This document shows positions 33,495-41,359 of a DNA stretch of 49,368 bases, piece by piece. The stretch is from AEGEAN-183 sp964342745 (GTDB taxonomy: Bacteria > Pseudomonadota > Gammaproteobacteria > Magnimaribacterales > Magnimaribacteraceae). The translations under genes and the position numbers were made by a program. A model generated the notes under the pieces. That model saw only the letters and a program-made list of their open reading frames with translations, was not told where the DNA came from and did no database searches. Position 1 is the stretch's first letter, and each line of letters opens with the position of its first letter. The stretch is taken from the NCBI GenBank assembly GCA_964342745.1, contig CAYFFW010000009.1, positions 1-49,368 on the forward strand. The letters run 5' to 3'.

Positions 33495-34325
33495 ATGCAC
33501 TTTAATGGACAAGGAAATCTAAAGATAGCTGCAGATGTTTGGGGTGAAGAGAATAGTCAACTGGTTGTATTGCTTCACGGAGGAGGTCAGACAAGGCATG
33601 CTTGGGGGAATACAGGTAAAAAATTAGCTGAAGCCGGTTTTCATTGCTTAGCATTGGACTTAAGAGGACATGGTGATAGTGATTGGCACTCTGAGGGTGA
33701 TTATTCAATTGGGGCTTATAAGGAAGATCTAGTATCTATTATTAAGTCCATAGGTAAGCCTGCTATGTTAGTAGGAGCTTCATTAGGTGGTATGGCCTCT
33801 CTTGCCTTAGCCGGAGACAACATTAATTCTAATTTATGTAAGGCCCTCATAATGGTCGATATAGGAATATACCCTGACCCAGAAGGATCTGACCGGATAG
33901 TAAGCTTTATGCTTTCAGGTGAAAGTGGCTTTAGTTCTTTAGAGGAAGCTGCTAAATCTATTTCTAATTACTTACCGCATAGAAAAAAACCGAAAGAATT
34001 AAAGGGATTAGAAAAAAATTTGAGATTAAAAGAGGATGGGAAATATTATTGGCATTGGGATCCCAGGTTTATTCGTAGAAGACCAGGTTCTAAAGAAACT
34101 GGATATTTTGATCTACAACTCAAAGCTGCTAAGAGTGTAACTGTACCCACTTTATTAATTAGAGGCGCTTTAAGTGATGTTGTGACTATGGAAGACGTTA
34201 ACTATTTTCTATCTGTAATAACACACGCTAAGTTTATTGAAATAGAGAAAGCTGCTCACATGATTGCTGGGGATAGAAATGATGTTTTTGCTGATGAAGC
34301 TATAAAATTTCTAACATCTCTTTAA
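33495..34325 (+). CDS. Alpha/beta hydrolase
   Basis: 276 residues. Oxyanion-side motif LLHGGGQTRHAWG (about 22-34), DLRGHGDS after the second strand, nucleophile Ser in GASLGG, and a C-terminal His in AAHMIAG. This resembles esterase, epoxide- or C-C-bond hydrolase members; no feature picks one. The frame could start at 33405 but that overlaps the divergent transporter start and adds non-homologous sequence; ATG 33495, preceded by AAAGGATC, yields the usual N-terminus. It is divergent from the Nramp-like gene and 42 bp from coaE. Confidence 0.87.
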   Translation: MHFNGQGNLKIAADVWGEENSQLVVLLHGGGQTRHAWGNTGKKLAEAGFHCLALDLRGHGDSDWHSEGDYSIGAYKEDLVSIIKSIGKPAMLVGASLGGMASLALAGDNINSNLCKALIMVDIGIYPDPEGSDRIVSFMLSGESGFSSLEEAAKSISNYLPHRKKPKELKGLEKNLRLKEDGKYYWHWDPRFIRRRPGSKETGYFDLQLKAAKSVTVPTLLIRGALSDVVTMEDVNYFLSVITHAKFIEIEKAAHMIAGDRNDVFADEAIKFLTSL

Positions 34326-34367
34326 CTAGTAAAAGAAAATATTTTTTCTATCTGATACTATCTCAAT

Positions 34368-34961
34368 ATGTTGATAATTGGACTAACAGGAGGCATAGGA
34401 AGTGGCAAGTCTGTAGCTTCTGATAAATTTGCTTCTCTTGGAATAACTGTAGTTGATGCTGATGAAGCTTCTAGGACTGTTGTTGAACCTGGAAAGCCAG
34501 CACTAAAAGAAATTGAAGATCATTTTGGCACTGAAGTTATTGAAAAGAACAGGACATTAAATAGAGCTAAATTAAGAGAAATTATTGCTTCTGACGTGAA
34601 TGAAAGAAAGTGGCTAGAATCAGTTCTTCATCCAAGAATTGGAGAACAAATTGCTAAGGAAATTTCAGAATCTAAGAGTCCATACACCCTGTTCGTTGCT
34701 CCTTTATTGTTAGAAACAAATTCTCAAGAAATGTGCTCAAGAGTTATTGTTGTAGATGTGCCTAAAGAAGTTCAAGTTAAAAGGACGGCCCAAAGAGATC
34801 AGGTTAGTTCTGGTCAAGTGGAGAAACTAGTATCTGCTCAAATGAAAAGAGAGGCCAGACTAGAAAGGGCAGACGATGTGCTGTCTAATACGGGCACAAT
34901 TGAAGAGTTGGAACAAAAGGTCGAAGAGTTGCATAAAAAATATTTAAAAATGGTGGAATGA
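34368..34961 (+). CDS. coaE: Dephospho-CoA kinase
   Basis: 197 residues. Last step of coenzyme A synthesis: ATP-dependent 3'-phosphorylation of dephospho-CoA. The P-loop GLTGGIGSGKS (5-15), DADEASR (about 32-38) and the RD-type lid region KRTAQRDQ are in place, and length is normal. The stop overlaps the start of yacG (ATGA), a conserved gammaproteobacterial pairing. Expression must begin in the 42 bp before it or from the upstream hydrolase. Confidence 0.96.
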   Translation: MLIIGLTGGIGSGKSVASDKFASLGITVVDADEASRTVVEPGKPALKEIEDHFGTEVIEKNRTLNRAKLREIIASDVNERKWLESVLHPRIGEQIAKEISESKSPYTLFVAPLLLETNSQEMCSRVIVVDVPKEVQVKRTAQRDQVSSGQVEKLVSAQMKREARLERADDVLSNTGTIEELEQKVEELHKKYLKMVE

Positions 34962-35149
34962 AAGAAAAAGTAAAGTGTCCACAATGCAAAATTTTGGTTG
35001 AATGGAAGAAAGAAAATCTTTTTAAGCCTTTTTGTTCAAAACGATGTCAGCTCTTGGATTTAGGGTCTTGGGCTAGTGAAAGAAACAAAATAGCTGGTAG
35101 TACCTTGTTTGATTCGGAAGAAGACTTAGAAGAAATCACTAAGCATTAA
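34958..35149 (+). CDS. yacG: DNA gyrase inhibitor YacG, zinc-ribbon protein
   Basis: 63 residues. Small zinc protein that binds GyrB and inhibits DNA gyrase in E. coli. The four ligands are C7, C10, C26 and C30 (CPQC, then FCSKRC), with the usual 15 and 3 residue spacings, followed by LLDLGSWASE, the conserved YacG segment. It overlaps coaE by 4 bp, so it is translated with it. Its stop overlaps the convergent thiE-like gene by 4 bp. Confidence 0.94.
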   Translation: MKEKVKCPQCKILVEWKKENLFKPFCSKRCQLLDLGSWASERNKIAGSTLFDSEEDLEEITKH

Positions 35150-35709
35150 TCTGACCAGAATCTGCTTATCCCCGCTATTCCATATGCACCCTTCTTTTGT
35201 GCTTCAGGTAAATCTTTTTCTTGCATTCCTCCCAATGCGTAGACTGGTAAAGTAGTTTCATTACACAGACTAGAAAATTTTTTCCATCCTAAAGGTAAAT
35301 AATTAATTTTGGATTCAGTTCTTTTTACTGGGGATAGAAATATGTAATCTACTTCTAAAATTTCTGCCTTCTTTATATCTTCTAGGCAATGGCAGGAAGC
35401 ACCTAAGAGTTTTGTTTTATCTATTTCTCTTCTTTTTAATTTTTTTAAGTCTTGTTGAGTTAAGTGCATACCTGTAAAGAATATGGAAGTATCTTTTTCA
35501 TGATGAGAATTAATAAACAGAGAGATGTTTAATTTTGAACAAATTGATTCTAGTATAAATAGCTCTTTATCAACGATTTTAGAATTAAGATTTTTTCTTC
35601 TATATAGAAAAGAGGAAATGTTCTTTTGTAAAAGCAAAGGTAAGCTTATTAAAATTTTTTCTAAAGAATCTATTTCTGATGTAATAGGAAAGATTCTAGG
35701 TAGCTCCAT
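35146..35709 (-). CDS. ThiE/TenI-like protein, standing alone where a Nudix-ThiE fusion is usual
   Basis: 187 residues. Recognisable thiamine-phosphate-synthase-like barrel: HLTQQDL, GASCHCLEDI (in place of GLSTH), a phosphate loop LSPVKRTES, and PVYALGGMQEKDL with GAYGIAGISRFW at the end. In many Gammaproteobacteria the gene after secA-argJ encodes a MutT (Nudix) domain fused to such a domain. Here the protein starts directly at the ThiE half (MELPRIFPITSE), 2 bp after argJ, and no Nudix sequence is visible. Its activity is uncertain; true ThiE has a conserved pyrophosphate-binding set that appears partly altered here. Confidence 0.78.
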   Translation of the reverse strand: MELPRIFPITSEIDSLEKILISLPLLLQKNISSFLYRRKNLNSKIVDKELFILESICSKLNISLFINSHHEKDTSIFFTGMHLTQQDLKKLKRREIDKTKLLGASCHCLEDIKKAEILEVDYIFLSPVKRTESKINYLPLGWKKFSSLCNETTLPVYALGGMQEKDLPEAQKKGAYGIAGISRFWSD

Positions 35710-35711
35710 TC

Positions 35712-36908
35712 TTAGCTTCTATAATCACTATTAATTAGAACGTAATCCTCAGTTAAATCAGAAGTTAAAACAGAGAAGTTCTCTTTGCCTTCACTTAGGT
35801 CTACTTCAATTTTTATTTTTTTTGCCATTACTGCTTTAGATGCTTTTGATTCATTATGTCTCGAATCTCTACTTCCTTTTTTCACTAAAGGAGAATTATT
35901 TATTTTTATTGAGACCCTAGATATATCTGAAATCCCGTTTGTTCTTCCTACTGCTGCAAGTATTCGCCCCCAATTGGCATCATTTCCGTACATGGCAGTT
36001 TTTACTAAAGGCGAGTGTGCAATTGAAAAAGCTACTCTTTTTCCAATTGTTTTGGTCTTGGCTTTATTCACTATAATTTCAATCTCTTTTTTTGCTCCCT
36101 CAGCATCTTTAATAATATCTTTAGCCAATGACTGAAAAATAATAGTTAACTCCTTTTTAAACTTTACTAACTCTTTTGATTTGTTTCTAATTTGAATTTT
36201 TGATTTGCCAGTGGCAACTAAAACTGAAGAATCATTGGGAGATGTATCGCCATCAACTGTTATCCTTTCAAAGCTTTTTTCTAGAGCCTCTTTATGTAAT
36301 TTATCTAAAAGTAACTGGTTTATGTCTGCATCGGTAAAAATAAAACTTAATAAAGTTGCAAAATCTGGTCTTATCATTCCAGAGCCTTTTGCAAATCCAG
36401 TAATATTTATAGTTTCTTTTCCTATAACAACTTTTTTTGAAATGAGTTTTATCTTAGTGTCTGTTGTTAGAATAGCTTTTGCTACTTTTCTCCAATTAGA
36501 AGGTTTTAGAGAAGTATAGGCTTTTTTGAATGCTTTGATGTAGTTTGAAGTGGGTAGAGGTTCACCTATTATGCCCGTGGAGAAAGGAAGAATGTCTTCT
36601 TGCACTAAACCAGAATATTCAGAAATTTCTTTGCAACAGAGCATTGCATTTTTTTCACCTAACTTACCATTACCGGCATTAGCATTTCCTGCATTTACCA
36701 GTAAGATTTTTTCCTTATTAGACCTATTTTTGAGATGTTCTTTAGCTATTTTTACAGGAGCAGCCTGAAATGCATTACTAGTAAATTTACAGCTTATTTT
36801 TGCCTCCTTTTCTAATTTTATAACTACACTATCATCTCGGTCCCCATACCTTGAATTACTAGAGGAACTTGAAAGTTGCACGCCATCTATATTATTTATA
36901 GCAGCCAT
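35712..36908 (-). CDS. argJ: Bifunctional ornithine acetyltransferase/N-acetylglutamate synthase
   Basis: 398 residues. Arginine synthesis: transfers acetyl from N-acetylornithine to glutamate. It is made as a precursor that cuts itself before a Thr into alpha and beta chains. The cleavage site is KGSGMIRPDFATLL, with T185 as nucleophile (MATML in most homologues). Other marks are NAFQAAPV, LVNAGNANAGNG and STGIIGEPLP. Whether it is mono- or bifunctional cannot be told. It is 11 bp after secA, as in Pseudomonas-like gene orders, and 2 bp before the thiE-like gene. Confidence 0.95.
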   Translation of the reverse strand: MAAINNIDGVQLSSSSSNSRYGDRDDSVVIKLEKEAKISCKFTSNAFQAAPVKIAKEHLKNRSNKEKILLVNAGNANAGNGKLGEKNAMLCCKEISEYSGLVQEDILPFSTGIIGEPLPTSNYIKAFKKAYTSLKPSNWRKVAKAILTTDTKIKLISKKVVIGKETINITGFAKGSGMIRPDFATLLSFIFTDADINQLLLDKLHKEALEKSFERITVDGDTSPNDSSVLVATGKSKIQIRNKSKELVKFKKELTIIFQSLAKDIIKDAEGAKKEIEIIVNKAKTKTIGKRVAFSIAHSPLVKTAMYGNDANWGRILAAVGRTNGISDISRVSIKINNSPLVKKGSRDSRHNESKASKAVMAKKIKIEVDLSEGKENFSVLTSDLTEDYVLINSDYRS

Positions 36909-36919
36909 ATCGTAAAGTT

Positions 36920-39610
36920 TTATTTTTTATTAGCCTTTTTTCTTGCCATCTTAGCTTCATATCTTCTGAGTCTTCGGTTACCCTGATCTTGTTGATTAGG
37001 TTTCTCAATTTGAGGCTTATCTTCATCTTCATTTAAAGAAAAAGCAGATTCTGAGTTCTGGTGCTCTACTGTCTTCTTTCTTCCTTGTTTTTGAATTCTT
37101 TCTAATTCTTCAGGAGTATCCACTTCAATTTCAACTCTTGCTAGGAATCTAGTAGCTTCCAATCTAATATTTTCTAAAAGACCTTCAAAGAGTCCAAAAG
37201 ATTCCTTTCTAAATTCAAGTTTAGGATTTCTGCTACCGTAACCTCTCAAGCCAATACCTTGTCTTAAGTAATCTACTGAACCTAAATGTTCTTTCCAAGC
37301 ATTATCAATTATTTGTAGAAGAATTTGTTTTTCAAAGTCTCTCATTACGGGCCCTATAGTCTCGCCTTTCGCTTTGTAGCTAGCAGTCGTTGCTGCATAT
37401 ATTTTTTCAGAAATCTGTTCTTCATTGATGCTCGAATCATTCTTTATCCACTCATTTATAGGGGTAACTAGACCAAAATTGTTATGTATTGAGGCCTCAA
37501 GTCCATTTATATCCCATTGCAATGCCGGAGCTTGTTCTGGAATATAAGAACGTACTTCATTTTCAATTACCGTCTCTCTCATTGAATTAAGTAAATCTGT
37601 AATATTGTCTGATTCAAGTACAGAGTTTCTTTGCGAATAGATTATTTGCCTTTGTTCATTTGCCATATCATCATATTCAAGTAGCATCTTTCTTATATCA
37701 AAATTTCTACCTTCCACTCTTTTCTGAGCTCTTTGAATAGCGCCGCTTAACATTCTGTGTTCGATGGCTTCACCGTCTTCCAGTCCCAACCCTTGCATCA
37801 TATTTTTTACTTGATCAGAAGCAAAAATCCTCATCAAAGAATCCTCTAGGGACAGATAGAATCTTGATGAGCCAGGGTCTCCCTGCCTTCCAGACCTTCC
37901 TCTTAATTGATTGTCCATTCTTCTGGATTCATTCCTTTCAGTGCCTATGACGTGCAAGCCACCGGCTTCCAAGACCTTTTTATTTCTTTCCTTCCATTTA
38001 GAAAAAATTTCATCTTTAGAGGCACTAGTTTTTTCCAATTCAGCTTCCCAATTACCACCAAGAACAATATCCGTTCCTCTGCCAGCCATATTGGTTGCAA
38101 TTGTTACTACTCCTAATTGTCCAGCTTGAGCTATTATTTCAGCTTCTTTAGCATGATTTTTAGCATTTAAAACTTGATGATTTATGTTTTTTTCCTTTAA
38201 GAGGTTAGAAATAATTTCAGAACTTTCAAGAGAAGAAGTTCCTACAAGAACTGGATTTCCTTTGTTCTTATATTCTTCTATTTCATCTATAACAGCATTA
38301 AATTTTTCTTGCTGAGTCAAATACACTACATCGTTTTTATCTTCTCTAATCATATTTTGGTTAGTAGGTATTTCAGTGACTGAAAGGCTGTATATTTCTA
38401 GGAACTCTTGTGATTCAGTGCTGGCTGTACCTGTCATGCCAGCTAATTTTTCATATTGCCTAAAATAATTTTGGAATGTACAAGATGCCAATGTTTGACT
38501 TTCTAATTGGATAGGCACATTCTCTTTTTGTTCGATAGCTTGATGAAGACCATCACCCAGTCTTCTTCCCGGCATTGCTCTGCCAGTGTTTTCATCAATT
38601 AGTACTATTTCGTTTCCTTGAACTAAGTAGTCAACGTCCTTTTTAAATAAGAAATGTGCTCTTAAAGAAGACTGTATGTAGTGAAGTAATCTTAAGTTTG
38701 AAGATGAGTAGAGACTTTTTTCACTATCTAACATACCACTAGATTGAAGTAAGTTTTCAACATGGTCATGACCAAGTTCAGTTAATTCAACCTGACGAGA
38801 TTTTTCATCTATTAAGAAGTGACCTTGTTCTGTTATTTCAACATTACCTTCTTTATCTTCAGAAGATTTCTGAGGTATTAATTCAGGGATGAATTTAGCG
38901 ATTTGATTATAGATTTTAGAAGTATCCTCGGCGGCACCTGAGATTACTAAAGGTGTTCTAGCTTCATCGATTAAGATTGAATCAACTTCATCAACAATTG
39001 CAAAGTAAAAATCATTTAATACTCTTTCTTCCCTAGTTATCGCCATATTATTTCTTAAAAAATCAAAACCCAGTTCATTGTTAGTTGCATAAATTACATC
39101 TGCATTGTAAGCGGATTTTCTCTCTTCCATATTTTGTCCAGATACAATGAAACCTACTTCCATTCCTAGGCCTTCATAGATTGGTCTCATCCATTCAGCA
39201 TCCCTTTTTGCTAAGTAATCATTCACAGTAACCAATATGACTTTTCTTTGAGAGAAAGAATTTAAGTAGACAGGTAAAGTTGCAACTAGGGTTTTTCCTT
39301 CTCCAGTAGCCATTTCTGCAATTTGTCCATTATGAAGAGCTATACCGCCTAAAAGCTGACAATCGAAATGCCTAAGATCAAGTTTTCTTTTTGAAACTTC
39401 TCTAGTTACGGCAAATGCTTCGACTAACAACTTATCTAAGCTTTCACCAGATTGATGTCTTTTTATGAATTTTTCTCTTAACCCTTCAAGCTCAGAATCA
39501 GAATGTTCCAAATAGGTCTCTTCGAGACTGTTTATTGACTTAATAAAATGCTCAAGTTTTTTAAGCTTCTTAGAGTTTTTAGAACCAAAAATTTTCCCAA
39601 AAATATTCAT
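36920..39610 (-). CDS. secA: Preprotein translocase ATPase SecA, lacking the C-terminal zinc tail
   Basis: 896 residues. Drives protein export through SecYEG. Walker A ATGEGKT is at 101-107, DEVDSILIDEARTPL forms the DEAD-type Walker B, and TNMAGRGTD and RGRSGRQGDPG are the later helicase motifs. The frame extends to TTG 39640, but ATG 39610 gives the usual start MNIFGKIFG. The C-terminus ends in a basic RRLRRYEAKMARKKANKK and lacks the Cys-rich CxCxSGKKYKxCH zinc motif that binds SecB and lipids in many SecA proteins. Co-transcribed with lpxC upstream and argJ downstream. Confidence 0.97.
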   Translation of the reverse strand: MNIFGKIFGSKNSKKLKKLEHFIKSINSLEETYLEHSDSELEGLREKFIKRHQSGESLDKLLVEAFAVTREVSKRKLDLRHFDCQLLGGIALHNGQIAEMATGEGKTLVATLPVYLNSFSQRKVILVTVNDYLAKRDAEWMRPIYEGLGMEVGFIVSGQNMEERKSAYNADVIYATNNELGFDFLRNNMAITREERVLNDFYFAIVDEVDSILIDEARTPLVISGAAEDTSKIYNQIAKFIPELIPQKSSEDKEGNVEITEQGHFLIDEKSRQVELTELGHDHVENLLQSSGMLDSEKSLYSSSNLRLLHYIQSSLRAHFLFKKDVDYLVQGNEIVLIDENTGRAMPGRRLGDGLHQAIEQKENVPIQLESQTLASCTFQNYFRQYEKLAGMTGTASTESQEFLEIYSLSVTEIPTNQNMIREDKNDVVYLTQQEKFNAVIDEIEEYKNKGNPVLVGTSSLESSEIISNLLKEKNINHQVLNAKNHAKEAEIIAQAGQLGVVTIATNMAGRGTDIVLGGNWEAELEKTSASKDEIFSKWKERNKKVLEAGGLHVIGTERNESRRMDNQLRGRSGRQGDPGSSRFYLSLEDSLMRIFASDQVKNMMQGLGLEDGEAIEHRMLSGAIQRAQKRVEGRNFDIRKMLLEYDDMANEQRQIIYSQRNSVLESDNITDLLNSMRETVIENEVRSYIPEQAPALQWDINGLEASIHNNFGLVTPINEWIKNDSSINEEQISEKIYAATTASYKAKGETIGPVMRDFEKQILLQIIDNAWKEHLGSVDYLRQGIGLRGYGSRNPKLEFRKESFGLFEGLLENIRLEATRFLARVEIEVDTPEELERIQKQGRKKTVEHQNSESAFSLNEDEDKPQIEKPNQQDQGNRRLRRYEAKMARKKANKK

Positions 39611-39676
39611 TTTTTTATGTAATGAAACGAATTCTACCAAGTTGTGAGAATAATTTTCTTTTTAACAGCTACAAAG

Positions 39677-40597
39677 TTAGCCTGAGCTCGGGTCTATTAT
39701 TGGGTCTAAATAAGTTATTGGTGAACTTTTAGGGTCTTCGTAAGATAAAACTTCCCAAGTTTCAGGTCTAGAAATAAGTTCTCTTAAAAGAGCATTATTA
39801 ACAGTATGGCCTGATTTATATCCCTCAAAGGAACCAACTAAGTTGTGGCCCAATAAATAAAGGTCTCCAATTGAATCTAATATCTTATGCTTCACCATTT
39901 CATCTTCAAACCTCACCCCTTCTTCATTAAGGATTGCATCATCACCGATTGCAATAGCATTCTTTATGCTCGCACCTAAAGCTAGATTTTCTTTGTTCAG
40001 CATCTCAAGATCTTTCATTAAACCAAAGGTTCTAGCCCTAGAAACCTCTTTCACAAAAGAAGTGCTGTTGAAGTTAACGGAGGCAACATTTGTATATTTT
40101 TTATGAACAGGATGATCATAAATCATCGTAAAAGTTACTTTAAAACCTTCGAAAGGTGAAACTTCAGCCCAAGCATCACCAAATTCAACTCTTACCTTTT
40201 CTTTTATTCGAATGAATTTCTTAGCTTTCTCTTGTTCATCAATTCCTGCTGATTGAATTAAGAAAACAAAAGGTCCAGCACTTCCATCCATAATCGGTAT
40301 TTCTGCAGCATCAACATCAACATAAGCATTATCTATTCCTAATCCAGCCATAGCAGATAGAAGGTGCTCAACAGTGGATATTTGGACTTCTTTATTGCAA
40401 AGAGTAGTCGAGAGAGTTGTGTCTCCTACATTCTCAGCTCTAGCTTTTATTTCAACTGAGGGATCTAAATCTGTTCTTCTAAAAATTATGCCTGTATCAG
40501 GAGGTGCAGGTTTTAATTCTAATGAAATGGGATCACCGCTATGAAGACCAACACCAAATGCTTTTATTGAGTTTGTCAGAGTCCTTTGAGCCAGCAT
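39677..40597 (-). CDS. lpxC: UDP-3-O-acyl-N-acetylglucosamine deacetylase
   Basis: 306 residues. Zinc enzyme for the committed step of lipid A synthesis. Zinc ligands H78, H237 and D241, and catalytic E77 and H264, fall within one position of E. coli LpxC as I recall it. The typical signatures VEHLLSAM, PIMDGSAGPF, and HKILDSIGDLYLLG are present. Its presence shows that the organism makes lipopolysaccharide. It stands 21 bp after rlmB and 66 bp before secA. In E. coli ftsZ lies before lpxC; here rlmB does, so the order has been rearranged. Confidence 0.97.
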   Translation of the reverse strand: MLAQRTLTNSIKAFGVGLHSGDPISLELKPAPPDTGIIFRRTDLDPSVEIKARAENVGDTTLSTTLCNKEVQISTVEHLLSAMAGLGIDNAYVDVDAAEIPIMDGSAGPFVFLIQSAGIDEQEKAKKFIRIKEKVRVEFGDAWAEVSPFEGFKVTFTMIYDHPVHKKYTNVASVNFNSTSFVKEVSRARTFGLMKDLEMLNKENLALGASIKNAIAIGDDAILNEEGVRFEDEMVKHKILDSIGDLYLLGHNLVGSFEGYKSGHTVNNALLRELISRPETWEVLSYEDPKSSPITYLDPIIDPSSG

Positions 40598-40618
40598 CGA
40601 TGTATTCTAAATAAAATT

Positions 40619-41359
40619 CTAATTTTTTCTAATCATTTCAAATAATAAAATTCCGGAAGCAACTGAGGCGTTCAGACTTTCCATAGTTCCAGGCATTTCA
40701 ATTTTGACTAAAAAGTCGCAGTTTTTAGCTGTTAATTTTTTTAACCCTTTATCTTCTGATCCAATTACTAAAGCATTCTTTTTGTCTGCCTTAATGTTTT
40801 GGTAATTAATATCCCCTTCCTTATCTGAACCAATAACATTCACGTCGTTCATCTGTAATTTTTTTATTGTTCTAACTAGGTTAGTGACAACTATAAATGG
40901 AACAAGTTCCGAGCCACCTGAAGAAACTTTTCTAACAGTAGGAGTTAAATGGCAAGATCTATTTTTAGGTACTATTACAGCATCAGCATTCACAGCTGCA
41001 GCATTCCTTAAACAAGCTCCAACATTATGAGGATCGGTCAAATGGTCAAGAATAAGTATTAGCAAAGATTCTTTTTTTAATAATTCATCCAGTAAATCCT
41101 CGCTTTCTTCTAATCTATTCCAACATAATAAAGCTAGTCCTTGGTGATTCTCTTGTTCAAAATAGGTATGGAAGAACTCTTTTCCTTTTGTTAAAACCTC
41201 TATCTTATTTTTATTTGCTAAAGAAGAGATTTTCTCTATTCTTGAATTTGATTTTGTTTCTAGGATAAATAAGGTTTTTGCACTATTAGGCCTTAATCTC
41301 AATATTGCTTCTACAAGATTAACTCCACATACAAATTCTTCATTCTTATCTTTTCTCAT
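40619..41359 (-). CDS. rlmB: 23S rRNA (guanosine-2'-O-)-methyltransferase RlmB
   Basis: 246 residues. SpoU/TrmH methyltransferase that modifies G2251 of 23S rRNA (E. coli numbering). An N-terminal substrate-binding domain (FVCGVNLVEAILR) precedes the trefoil-knot SPOUT domain with ILDHLTDPHNVGACLRNAAA, VIGSEDKGL and EMPGTMESLNASVASGILLFE. All three SPOUT motifs are intact. It overlaps rnr by 4 bp (ATGA), the conserved rnr-rlmB pair of Gammaproteobacteria. Paralogues such as TrmH are less likely given this context and the N-terminal domain. Confidence 0.93.
   Translation of the reverse strand: MRKDKNEEFVCGVNLVEAILRLRPNSAKTLFILETKSNSRIEKISSLANKNKIEVLTKGKEFFHTYFEQENHQGLALLCWNRLEESEDLLDELLKKESLLILILDHLTDPHNVGACLRNAAAVNADAVIVPKNRSCHLTPTVRKVSSGGSELVPFIVVTNLVRTIKKLQMNDVNVIGSDKEGDINYQNIKADKKNALVIGSEDKGLKKLTAKNCDFLVKIEMPGTMESLNASVASGILLFEMIRKN

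Noticed and set aside
39611..39640. Ten-residue longer SecA from TTG
   Set aside because: ATG 39610 gives the family's usual start; the upstream residues have no match in SecA.
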